NCBI GenBank assembly: GCA_016712675.1
Contig: JADJQR010000001.1
Span: 620,001-684,000, forward strand
Length of the DNA: 64,000 bases
Origin: a bacterium
GTDB taxonomy: Bacteria; Krumholzibacteriota; Krumholzibacteriia; LZORAL124-64-63
Reading direction: 5' to 3'
Shown here piece by piece: positions 43,129 to 51,300 of the stretch. The stretch's first letter is position 1. Every line of letters begins with the position of its first letter. A program made the position numbers and the translations under genes. Under the pieces are notes generated by a model. The model was not told the DNA's origin and searched no databases. It saw only the letters and a list, made by a program, of their open reading frames with translations.

Positions 43129-44361
43129 TCAGACGACGCGCTCCAGCACGCCGATCAGTCTGTCGATTTCCTCCACCGTGTTGTAGTGGACCAGGCTCGC
43201 CCGCACGACGCCGTCCTCGACGGCGATTCCCAGCGCCTTGCACAGGTGGTAGGCGTACATGTGACCGCAGCGGATGGCAACGCCGCTGGCATCGACGGCG
43301 GCCGTGATCTCCCGCGACGATTTCCGCTCGTGCACGAAGCTGACCGTGCCCACGCGCGCCGTGCCGGCCGCCTCCGGCCCGATGATCCGCACGCCCGACC
43401 GCGCGCGCAGCCACGCCAGCAGCCGCGCGGTCGGCTCGGCCTCGAGCGCCGTCGCGCGGCCGAACGCGGCCTCGACCACCGCGCGGTCGCAGGCCGTGCC
43501 CGCCGGCGCGCCCGCCAGGAACGCCAGGTACCCGCCCAGCGCCAGCAGCCCGGCGCACCCCTCGTGGTTGGCCCCGCCCGGCTCGAACTGGTAAGGCAGG
43601 TCGTCGCGGGGGATGAAGTCGTGGTTGGGCCCCGGCAGTTCGGCCAGCGCATCGTCGCGCCCGTACAGGACCGCCATGTGTGGCCCGAACACCTTGTAGG
43701 TGGAGTACACGTACCAGTCGACGTCCCAGGCGTCGACGTCGATGGCGCGGTGCGGCGCATAGGCCACGCCGTCGGCCACCACGCGCGCGCCGGCGGCGTG
43801 GGCCAGGGCGACGACCGCCGGCAGGTCGACGACCCCGCCCAGGAGATTCGAGACGTGTGGCAGCGCGACCAGCGCCGTGCGTTCGTTCAACAGCGTGCGC
43901 AGCCCGTCCAGCGGGCACTCGAACGACCGCGGGTCCACGCGCCACCAGCGGATGACGAGGCCCAGGCGCTCGAGCCGCTTCCAGCAGCCGAGGTTCGCCT
44001 CGTGGCCGGTCTCGGCCAGGATGATCTCGCGGCCCGGTTCCAGCACCTGCGCGTAGCATGCGGCCAGCAGGTTGAGCAGCGCCGTGGTGGAGGGGCCGAT
44101 GATCGCCTGGCCCCGCCGCGCACCCACGAACGTGCGGGCGAACGCGTGGGCCGCCTCGACCGTCGCCGTGCAGCGCCGCGACAGCCCGTACCCCGCGCCC
44201 AGTTGCACGTAGGTCTCGCGCAGGGTGCGGTGCATGGCGTCGGCCACGCAGGCGGGGACCTGCGAGCCGCCGGCGTTCTCTAGGAACACCGTGTCGCCAC
44301 AGACGGCCGGAAAGGCGGCGCGGATGGCGGCGCAGGTGGGCGGGGTCGGGAAACGGTTCAT
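43129..44361 (-). CDS. Cysteine-desulfurase-like aminotransferase (class V, VC1184 type)
   Basis: 410 residues; ATG at 44361 with GGAG eight bases upstream. PLP fold type I: FLENAGGSQVP at the N-terminus, GPSTTALLNLLA, ETGHEANLG, ALPHVSNLLGG, DGVAYAPHRAIDV and the PLP Lys K223 in STYKVFGPH. Near the C-terminus IRCGHMYAYHLCKALGI replaces the SufS-type Cys loop; this matches my memory of the cysteine desulfurase-like VC1184 subfamily (TIGR01976). Activity on cysteine is not proven for that subfamily, and no SUF/ISC genes are adjacent. It is divergent from the tricorn gene, with a 12-bp tandem repeat between them. Confidence 0.9.
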   Translation of the reverse strand: MNRFPTPPTCAAIRAAFPAVCGDTVFLENAGGSQVPACVADAMHRTLRETYVQLGAGYGLSRRCTATVEAAHAFARTFVGARRGQAIIGPSTTALLNLLAACYAQVLEPGREIILAETGHEANLGCWKRLERLGLVIRWWRVDPRSFECPLDGLRTLLNERTALVALPHVSNLLGGVVDLPAVVALAHAAGARVVADGVAYAPHRAIDVDAWDVDWYVYSTYKVFGPHMAVLYGRDDALAELPGPNHDFIPRDDLPYQFEPGGANHEGCAGLLALGGYLAFLAGAPAGTACDRAVVEAAFGRATALEAEPTARLLAWLRARSGVRIIGPEAAGTARVGTVSFVHERKSSREITAAVDASGVAIRCGHMYAYHLCKALGIAVEDGVVRASLVHYNTVEEIDRLIGVLERVV

Positions 44362-44486
44362 CGCGGCGACTCCGGGGTGGAGGGGAGGGGCAACCGAACG
44401 TATCCTGTGCCGGATCCCGGCCCGGCGCAACTGTTTGGAAATGGTGGGACGGCCTCTGTCCGCTGCTCGGACTTGCGCCGGCGCAG

Positions 44487-44534
44487 GTCGCGAATCGAGT
44501 CGCGAATCGAGTCGCGAATCGAGTCGCGAATCGG
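44487..44534. repeat. 12-bp tandem repeat, four units
   Basis: GTCGCGAATCGA repeated at 44487, 44499, 44511 and 44523 (last unit ends GG). Each unit holds the palindrome TCGCGA. It lies in the 257-bp divergent region between the aminotransferase and tricorn genes, about 85 bp before the tricorn start. Units are contiguous, so this is not a CRISPR. Confidence 0.85.
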
Positions 44535-44618
44535 GGGCCGCCGCAACCAACAGCCCGGTTCCCGCGTACCCATCAGGTTGCCCAACCGCTTCCCTTCCCA
44601 CCCGGAGGAACCCGAGCG

Positions 44619-47600
44619 ATGAGACCCCTGTCCGCCCTCCTGCCGTGCCTGGCCCTGGCGACCCTCCTGGCGCCCGCCGCGAGGGCCGCCGATACCCCGC
44701 CCCTGTGGCTCCGCTACCCGGCCATTTCCCCCGACGGAGCGACCATCGTCTTTGCCCACAAGGGCGACCTGTGGTCGGTGCCGGCCAAGGGGGGCACGGC
44801 CGTGCCGCTGACCGTCAGCGACAGCTACGAGTACGCCCCGGTCTGGAGCCACGACGGCAGGAGCCTGGCCTTCGCCTCGGACCGCCACGGCAACTTCGAC
44901 GTCTTCGTCATGCCGGCGACGGGTGGCGAGGCGCGGCGGCTGACCTTCTACTCGGGCGGCGAGGTGCCCTCGTCGTTCACCGCCGACGACCAGGCGGTGC
45001 TGTTTGCGTCCGCGCGGCAGGATCCCGCCAGCAACGCGCAGTTCCCCACCGGCGCGATGAGCGAGCTCTACCGCGTGCCCGCGGCCGGTGGTCGGGTCAC
45101 CCGCGTGCTGCCGGTGCCCGCCCTCGATGCGCAGGTCGATGCGAACGGAGCGCGCCTGCTCTACCACGACTACAAGGGCGTCGAGAGCCCGTGGCGCAAG
45201 CACCATACCTCGTCCGTGACGCGCGACATCTGGGTCCACGACCTGAAGTCCGGCGCCTACCGCCAGCTGACCACCGACCCGGCCGAGGACCGCAATCCCG
45301 TCTTCGGGACCGGTGACGACTACTTCTGGCTGAGCGAGCGCGACGGCACCTTCAACGTCTGGCAGGGCTCGCTGGCCGACCCCGCGCGCGCCACCCAGGT
45401 GACCCGCTTCACGAAGCACCCGGTGCGCTTCCTGACCCGCGCCGGCGACGGCACGCTGTGCTTCTCGCAGGACGGCGAGCTGTACACGCTGAAGCCGGGC
45501 GCGCAGCCGGCGAAGCTGGCCGTACGCATCGGCATCGACGGCCTGCAGGTGCTCGACCGCGTCGTGCAGGTGAACGAGGAGATGACCGACCTGGCGCTGG
45601 CTCCTTCGGGCAAGGAGTTCGCCTACGTCTTCCGCGGCGAAATCTTCGTCAGCGCCGTGGACGGCGGCGCCACCAAGCGCATCACCGACACACCCTGGCA
45701 GGAACGCAGCCCGTGCTGGAGCCCCGACGGCCGCACGCTGGCCTACGCGGCGGAACCGGACCAGAGCTGGGACATCCACGCCACCAGCATTGCACGCGAG
45801 TCCGAGCCCTACTTCAACGTGGCCACCGTCCTGGAGCCCAAGGTTCTCGTGTACACCGACGCCGAGGAGTTCCAGCCCGCGTTCTCTCCCGACGGCAAGG
45901 AGATCGCCTACCTGGAGAACCGCGTGGCGCTGAAGGTCCACAACCTGGACGCGAAGAAGTCGCGCCTGGTCCTGCCCGCGGAGCACAACTACTCGTACGC
46001 CGACGGCGACCAGTGGTACCAGTGGTCGCCCGACGGCAAGTGGTTCCTGGTGCAGTTCGGCCTGCCCGAGCGCGTGATGTCGCCCGAGGTGGGCCTGGTG
46101 GCCGCCGACGGCAGCGGCAAGGTCGAGAACCTGACCCTGAGCGGCTACGACGACATCGGGCCGAAGTGGTCGCTGGACGGGAAGGCCATGATCTGGGGCA
46201 CCAACCGCGACGGCTCGCTCCAGCAGGGCGGCGGCGCGTTCACCTGGGATGTGCACGCGCTGTTCTTCGACAAGGCGGCGTACGACCGCTTCCGCCTGTC
46301 GAAGGAGGACTTCGCGTTGGTGAAGGAGCAGGAGGAGAAGGCCGAGGAGAAGAAGGGCGACGACGGCAAGGACGCGAAGAAGGACAAGGGCAAGGACGCG
46401 AAGAAGGGCAAGGACGGCGACAAGGAGCCGCCCGCCCCGGTGGTCATCGAACGCGACGGCCTGGTTGAGCGCCGCCTGCGCCTGACCCGGCACAACTCGC
46501 CGGCCGCCGACTGGGTGCTGGCCGGTGACGGCGAGAAGCTGTTCTACCTGACGGCGTTCGAGAAGGGCAACGACCTGTGGAGCCTCGAGACGCGCACCGG
46601 CGAGGCCTCGCTGCTGGCCAAGGTCGGCGCCCGCGTCGACAACCTGGCACTGTCGCAGGACGGCAAGTTCCTGGTCTTCCTGGCCGACGGCAAGCCGAAG
46701 AAGGTGGACGTCGAGAAGGGCAGCGTCGAGCCGCTGAAGACCTCCGGCGAGATGGTGCTCAAGCAGGACCGGGAGCGCGCCTACATCTTCGAGCACGCCT
46801 GGCGCCAGCTGAAGCGCAAGTTCTACGTGCAGGACCTGCACGGCGTGGACTGGGACCGCTACCGCGCCGACTACGCGCGCTTCCTGCCGCACATCAACAA
46901 CAACCACGACTTCGCCGAGATGCTCAGCGAGATGCTGGGCGAGATGAACGCCTCGCACACCGGCTGCTACTACCGCCCGACGGCGCCGCAGGGCGACCAG
47001 ACCGCGGCGCTGGGCCTGTTCTACGACGATGCCTTCACCGGGCCGGGCCTGAAGGTGGACGAGGTGGTGGCCGGCGGTCCCTGCGACCTGGCTGCCGTGA
47101 AGGTGCGTGCCGGGCACGTCATCGAGCGGATCGACGGGCAGCCCGTGGCGATGGGCACCGACTGGGTGGCCATGCTCAATCGCCGCGTCGGGCAGCGCGT
47201 GCTGCTGTCGGTGCTGGACCCCGCCACCGGCAAGCGCTGGGACGACGAGGTCCGGCCGATTGGCGGCGGCGAGGAATACGAGCTGCTCTACAAGCGCTGG
47301 GTCCGCAACCGCCGCGACGAGGTGGCCCGGCTCTCGGGTGGCAAGGTCGGTTACGTGCACGTCCGTTCGATGAACGACGCCAGCATGCGGCACACCTACG
47401 AGGAGGCGCTCGGCCGCAACCTGGGCTGCGAGGCGCTCATCGTCGACACGCGCTTCAACGGCGGCGGCAACATCCACGAGCAGTTGTCGGACTTCCTGAA
47501 CGGCGAGGCCTACTTCGACATCGTGCCCCACGGGCAGTACGTGGGCTCGGAGTCGTACGAGAAGTGGAACAAGCCCTCGATCTGCGTCATGGGAGAGAGC

Positions 47601-47888
47601 AACTACTCCGACGCGCACCTCTTCCCGGTGGCCTACAAGACCAAGGGCGTGGGCCGCACGCTGGGCATGCCGGTGCCCGGCACCGGCACCTTCGTGTGGT
47701 GGGAGCGGCAGATCGACCCCACGCTGCGGTTCGGCATTCCCATGGGCGGCTGGCGTGGCCAGGACGGGAAGTTCTGCGAGAACACGCAACTGGAGCCGGA
47801 CGTGCTGGTCCGCAACGAGCCCGACGTGCTGACCAAGGGGCGCGATCAGCAACTGGAGGCGGCGGTCAGGGAGCTGCTGAAGAAGTAG
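44619..47888 (+). CDS. Tricorn-protease homologue (S41 family), exported
   Basis: 1089 residues; ATG after GGAGGAA. Signal peptide about 1-23 (LLAPAARAA). Two beta-propeller regions (about 30-330 and 330-700; ISPDGATIVFAHKGDLWSVP, CWSPDGRTLAYA, WSPDGKWFLVQF). A Lys/Asp/Glu-rich low-complexity insert lies at about 568-610. Core C1 domain with S779-H780 (EMNASHTG), PDZ domain about 795-885 (GLKVDEVVAGGPCDLAAVKV), and C2 catalytic domain with RFNGGGNIHEQLSDFL and candidate nucleophile S997 (ESNYSDAHLFP). Layout and the SH pair match archaeal tricorn. Expected to cut oligopeptides, here probably in the periplasm because of the signal peptide. A strong terminator follows. Confidence 0.94.
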   Translation: MRPLSALLPCLALATLLAPAARAADTPPLWLRYPAISPDGATIVFAHKGDLWSVPAKGGTAVPLTVSDSYEYAPVWSHDGRSLAFASDRHGNFDVFVMPATGGEARRLTFYSGGEVPSSFTADDQAVLFASARQDPASNAQFPTGAMSELYRVPAAGGRVTRVLPVPALDAQVDANGARLLYHDYKGVESPWRKHHTSSVTRDIWVHDLKSGAYRQLTTDPAEDRNPVFGTGDDYFWLSERDGTFNVWQGSLADPARATQVTRFTKHPVRFLTRAGDGTLCFSQDGELYTLKPGAQPAKLAVRIGIDGLQVLDRVVQVNEEMTDLALAPSGKEFAYVFRGEIFVSAVDGGATKRITDTPWQERSPCWSPDGRTLAYAAEPDQSWDIHATSIARESEPYFNVATVLEPKVLVYTDAEEFQPAFSPDGKEIAYLENRVALKVHNLDAKKSRLVLPAEHNYSYADGDQWYQWSPDGKWFLVQFGLPERVMSPEVGLVAADGSGKVENLTLSGYDDIGPKWSLDGKAMIWGTNRDGSLQQGGGAFTWDVHALFFDKAAYDRFRLSKEDFALVKEQEEKAEEKKGDDGKDAKKDKGKDAKKGKDGDKEPPAPVVIERDGLVERRLRLTRHNSPAADWVLAGDGEKLFYLTAFEKGNDLWSLETRTGEASLLAKVGARVDNLALSQDGKFLVFLADGKPKKVDVEKGSVEPLKTSGEMVLKQDRERAYIFEHAWRQLKRKFYVQDLHGVDWDRYRADYARFLPHINNNHDFAEMLSEMLGEMNASHTGCYYRPTAPQGDQTAALGLFYDDAFTGPGLKVDEVVAGGPCDLAAVKVRAGHVIERIDGQPVAMGTDWVAMLNRRVGQRVLLSVLDPATGKRWDDEVRPIGGGEEYELLYKRWVRNRRDEVARLSGGKVGYVHVRSMNDASMRHTYEEALGRNLGCEALIVDTRFNGGGNIHEQLSDFLNGEAYFDIVPHGQYVGSESYEKWNKPSICVMGESNYSDAHLFPVAYKTKGVGRTLGMPVPGTGTFVWWERQIDPTLRFGIPMGGWRGQDGKFCENTQLEPDVLVRNEPDVLTKGRDQQLEAAVRELLKK

Positions 47889-47912
47889 CGGCCCGGTCGA
47901 AGCGATGAGCCA

Positions 47913-47956
47913 GGGCCCGCGTTCCCGGTGCCGGGGCGCGGGCCCGCCCATTTTTT
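47913..47956 (+). terminator. Rho-independent terminator of the tricorn gene
   Basis: GGGCCCGCG pairs with CGCGGGCCC around a loop that itself holds a CCGG/CCGG pair; GCCCA and then six T (47951-47956) follow, 25 bp after the stop. The clearest intrinsic terminator in the window. Confidence 0.8.
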
Positions 47957-48033
47957 GACCCCTCCGCATCGCCTGATCGCGTATATTCAAGGGGTCGCCG
48001 CCACTCCACCCGTAGTGTATCTGGGGGAGCCCC

Positions 48034-51000
48034 ATGCCCAGCCGCCGGATCCTGCTCCTGTGCGCCCTTGCCGGCGCTGCGCTGACTGCACCGGTGCAGG
48101 CCCCGGCTGCCGAACGCCAGGTCACCTCGCAGCCGGCGGTCCACTTCGGCGAGGTGCCCGGCAAGGCGGTGGGCGACACCATCGACCTGATGGGGCCGGG
48201 CGGGGACTATCCGTATCGTGGCGACTTCGAGACGGCCGGCGCCCGGCCGGACGGCGACGGCCTCCTGACCGACGGCTGGACGTCGGTCGACCTGACCGCC
48301 GCGATCCGTCACTGGCATGTCGATACGTATGGCGTGGTGCCGCCCCTGGCGGGCAACGTGGCCTGGTGCGGCGACATCGCCTATGCCTCGTGCGGCGGTG
48401 GCGATCCGGCAGGCGGCTACGGCAACGAGTGGTACGGCATCCTGGAGTTCCGGAAGTCGGTCGGCGCGGCGGCGACGGTCCGCGTCCAGGCCGACCTGGT
48501 GTACGATACCGAACCGGCCTACGACTACGTCATGCTGCAGCGCCGCACGTCCGCGCACGAGGGCTTCGAGTATCTCAGCGGAGGCCAGGGCGAGTACTGG
48601 ACCGGCAGGGGCACCGCTGCCGTCGACTACACCTTCACGTACACGCAGGACGAGCTGTACGCGGGCACCGACGTGGCCGTGGCGTTCGTGTTCACCTCGG
48701 ACGCGGTATGGTCGGACGGCGACTGCGGGTGGCCGACCGCCGGTGGCGCCCGGGTCGACGGCATCACGGTGACCGTGAACGGGGTGGCCTACACCGAGGA
48801 CTTCGAGGATGGCGGGATCGGCCCCGACTGGACGAATGCCTCCGGCGCCGGCGTGGGTGACTTCGCGCGCGTGTGGAGCCGGCTGGGCGATGCCGACGAT
48901 TGTGCCTCGAACTACTCGAACCTGATCGCCTTCATCGATGACGGTCTCGTGGTTCCCGGCACGGGCGGCACGGTCGGGGCGCCCGGAAACGACTACGGGC
49001 CCGCCGGCGGCTACATCGTCAACAATACGGGAGGGCTGCTGGGCCCGTCACACCATCTCGACAACGCCGTCTACTCGCCGGTCATGACCTGGCCGGATCC
49101 CGCCAAGGGCGGCATGAGTTTCGCATTCGACGTCTACCGCCACGAACTGCTGATTCCGGACGACACCCCGGGCATCCTGTACACGTGGAGCGTCCGGAGC
49201 ACTTCCGGCGGCGACATCCACGTGGCCGACTGGAAGAACCGCAACTTCGTGTACTACGGCGGTCCGAGCTACCTGCGCTCGGTCAACGTCGTCGACGACC
49301 TGATCGTGCCCGACCCGACGCAGTGCCAGGTCGCGCTGGGCGTGTACGAGGCGGGCTGGCAGTTCGGCTACGGCGAGGGCACCAACGGCACGCCGGCGCC
49401 GTACTTCGACAACGTGCGCGTCAAGGTGTACCCGTCGTCGGGACCGCGCATCGCCGTGACGGAGACCCGCCTGGCCAACGACGGCTTCCCGGCCGGCGGC
49501 ACCCTCGACCCGGTGAACCTGGGCGCGAACGCGATCCGGTTCGACATGGCGGCCAACATCTCGGCCCGTTCGCACGCGCGCAACGATCCGGGCGACTCGA
49601 TCTGCGTGGACGTGACGCCTCGTTCCGGTGGCACCCTGACGGGGCCTCCGCGGATGCACTGGACGTTCGCGATCCGGAACCCGCTGTTCGACGCCTACCG
49701 CACCTTGCCCCCAAACCCGGTGGTCGGCCAGGTGACCCGGACCGCGGCGGGCACCGTCGTGGCGAACCGCTTCAACTTCGACGTGCCGGACACCGGCATG
49801 ATCTTCCCCGGTGACCAGCTGCACTACTACTTCTCGGCCCAGGACAACGTGGCCGGCGACGTCAGGACCGCGACGGCGCCCGGCGCGGCGGCACTGGCGG
49901 GTTTTGGCGACCGGACGCCGCTGGCGTACCCTGGCCTGTACACCGTGAACGGCCTGCCCTCGATCGACTCCATCTACAACGGCCATGTGCTCCAACCGAC
50001 GGTGCTGTTCTGGAACGATGCCGGGTTCGGCGATCATGAAGCCGCCTGGTACGGCGCCCTGGCCTACTCGTGTCTGGCGCCGGGCTCGGGCGTGGACGTC
50101 TACGACACGCATGGCCCCACCTCGGGCGTCGGCAACGGCCTGGGCGGGCGCGCGACGGCGAGCCAGCTCGCGGGCTACACCACGATCCTCTACACTTCGG
50201 GCGACCTCTCGAAGTTCACGCTGTCCAACGGCGACGTCCTCGGCGATCCGGGCAACGACATCGCCCTGCTCGGCGACTGGCTGGCGATGGGTGGGCGCAA
50301 CCTGCTGTTGTTCGGCGACGACCTTGCGGCCGACCTTCAGGCCGCCGGTGCCGCTGGACAAGCCTTCCTCGAGGGCACGATGGGCGCGACCTTCGTCGAC
50401 GGCGATGTGCGCGACAACATCGCCGGCCAGGTGGCGCCGGTGGTCGTCACGACGGAGCCCAATCCCGTGTTCGAGCTGACCAGCGCCTGGGTGGCTGACG
50501 GCGGGTGCCCGGGCATCAACGATTTCGACGGCGTCGTTCCGTTCGGCGGAGCCGTGCGCCTGGCGGAGTTCACGGCGCCCGACCGGGTAGCCACGCCGTA
50601 TCCGTATGCGGCCGCGATGCTCAACGCGCTCGGCACGAACCGGATCGTGTCGTTGAGCCACGATCTGGGTTGCGTGCGCCATGCCCATGGCCTGTCGGCC
50701 GGCGCTGGAGCTCCCGGCGACAAGTCGCCGGCCCCGCCGACGGCGAGTCAGCGCCTCCTTCGCGATGCCCTGGTCTACTTCGGCGAGATGCCCGGGGGAA
50801 CCTGCGACCCCACCAGCGGCACCGATCTTCCCGGGGCGTCCACCCGGTTCGCGGTCGCCGCCCATCCCAACCCCTTCAATCCGCGCGTGACCGTGGACTG
50901 GACGCTGCCCCGCCCCGGCCACCTGACGGTACGGGTGTACGACGTGCGCGGTGCGCTGGTGCGTACGCTGCACGACGCCGTCGTGGCGGCGACCGCCGGC

Positions 51001-51117
51001 CGGCTGGCCTGGGACGGGAGGGACGATGGCGACCGCAACCTGCCGTCGGGGCTGTACTTCGTCGAGACGCGGGCCGAGGGGGCGGTGGACGTGCGCAAGG
51101 TCACGCTGCTCAGGTGA
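48034..51117 (+). CDS. Secreted ~1000-residue protein with FlgD-like tail, paralogue A
   Basis: 1027 residues; ATG after GGGGGAG. Signal peptide about 1-26. No catalytic motif recognised. Regions: N-terminal beta domain (about 35-260, VHFGEVPGKAVGDTIDLMGP, WHVDTYGVVPPLAGN), a block with NNTGGLLGPSHHLDNA (about 325-345), YGEGTNGTPAPYFDNVRVKV (about 448-467), a middle part with DSICVDVTPRSGG, then an alpha/beta-looking region (about 645-880: VLFWNDAGFGDHEAAWYGAL, DTHGPTSGVGNGLGGRA, ILYTSGDLSKFTLSNGD) that recalls ThuA/amidotransferase-like folds. C-terminus AHPNPFNPRVTVDWTLP plus Ig-like tail. Followed 183 bp later by a full-length paralogue with the same layout. Probably a surface or extracellular structural or binding protein. 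Confidence 0.88.
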   Translation: MPSRRILLLCALAGAALTAPVQAPAAERQVTSQPAVHFGEVPGKAVGDTIDLMGPGGDYPYRGDFETAGARPDGDGLLTDGWTSVDLTAAIRHWHVDTYGVVPPLAGNVAWCGDIAYASCGGGDPAGGYGNEWYGILEFRKSVGAAATVRVQADLVYDTEPAYDYVMLQRRTSAHEGFEYLSGGQGEYWTGRGTAAVDYTFTYTQDELYAGTDVAVAFVFTSDAVWSDGDCGWPTAGGARVDGITVTVNGVAYTEDFEDGGIGPDWTNASGAGVGDFARVWSRLGDADDCASNYSNLIAFIDDGLVVPGTGGTVGAPGNDYGPAGGYIVNNTGGLLGPSHHLDNAVYSPVMTWPDPAKGGMSFAFDVYRHELLIPDDTPGILYTWSVRSTSGGDIHVADWKNRNFVYYGGPSYLRSVNVVDDLIVPDPTQCQVALGVYEAGWQFGYGEGTNGTPAPYFDNVRVKVYPSSGPRIAVTETRLANDGFPAGGTLDPVNLGANAIRFDMAANISARSHARNDPGDSICVDVTPRSGGTLTGPPRMHWTFAIRNPLFDAYRTLPPNPVVGQVTRTAAGTVVANRFNFDVPDTGMIFPGDQLHYYFSAQDNVAGDVRTATAPGAAALAGFGDRTPLAYPGLYTVNGLPSIDSIYNGHVLQPTVLFWNDAGFGDHEAAWYGALAYSCLAPGSGVDVYDTHGPTSGVGNGLGGRATASQLAGYTTILYTSGDLSKFTLSNGDVLGDPGNDIALLGDWLAMGGRNLLLFGDDLAADLQAAGAAGQAFLEGTMGATFVDGDVRDNIAGQVAPVVVTTEPNPVFELTSAWVADGGCPGINDFDGVVPFGGAVRLAEFTAPDRVATPYPYAAAMLNALGTNRIVSLSHDLGCVRHAHGLSAGAGAPGDKSPAPPTASQRLLRDALVYFGEMPGGTCDPTSGTDLPGASTRFAVAAHPNPFNPRVTVDWTLPRPGHLTVRVYDVRGALVRTLHDAVVAATAGRLAWDGRDDGDRNLPSGLYFVETRAEGAVDVRKVTLLR

Positions 51118-51140
51118 GCAGGGCCTGAATCAGCGCAGGC

Positions 51141-51170
51141 TTGCCCTGGCTGGTTGTGATTGCGTACAAT
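51141..51170 (+). promoter_or_regulatory. Candidate promoter of paralogue B
   Basis: TTGCCC (51141-51146), an 18-nt spacer and TACAAT (51165-51170; five of six consensus bases), 130 bp before the ATG. It suggests that the second paralogue is transcribed separately from the first. Confidence 0.45.
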
Positions 51171-51176
51171 CAATAC

Positions 51177-51202
51177 GCTCGCGCCGCGGCGCGGGCGCGA
51201 GC
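51177..51202 (+). promoter_or_regulatory. Stem-loop in the leader of paralogue B
   Basis: GCTCGCGCC pairs perfectly with GGCGCGAGC around an eight-base loop, starting seven bases after the candidate -10, so it would form the very 5' end of the mRNA. It could stabilise the transcript. No T-run follows, so it is unlikely to be a terminator. Confidence 0.4.
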
Positions 51203-51300
51203 GGCCCCGCTCCCTGCGGAGCCGGTTGCCGCCCGTTCGGCGATGGCTCCGCCGCGGCCCCGTCGCGTTCGCCCGTGCACCCGACACACGGAGGGGCGCC

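Noticed and set aside
44487-44534. CRISPR array
   Set aside because: The 12-bp units are contiguous with no spacers, and no cas genes are present.
47955-47987. TTGACC...TATATT as promoter of paralogue A
   Set aside because: The spacer would be 21 nt and the -35 overlaps the terminator T-run, so I did not list it.
44358-48182. 1274-codon minus-strand open frame opposite the tricorn gene
   Set aside because: No ribosome site or domain; it includes the terminator and tandem-repeat regions, which would not be coding.
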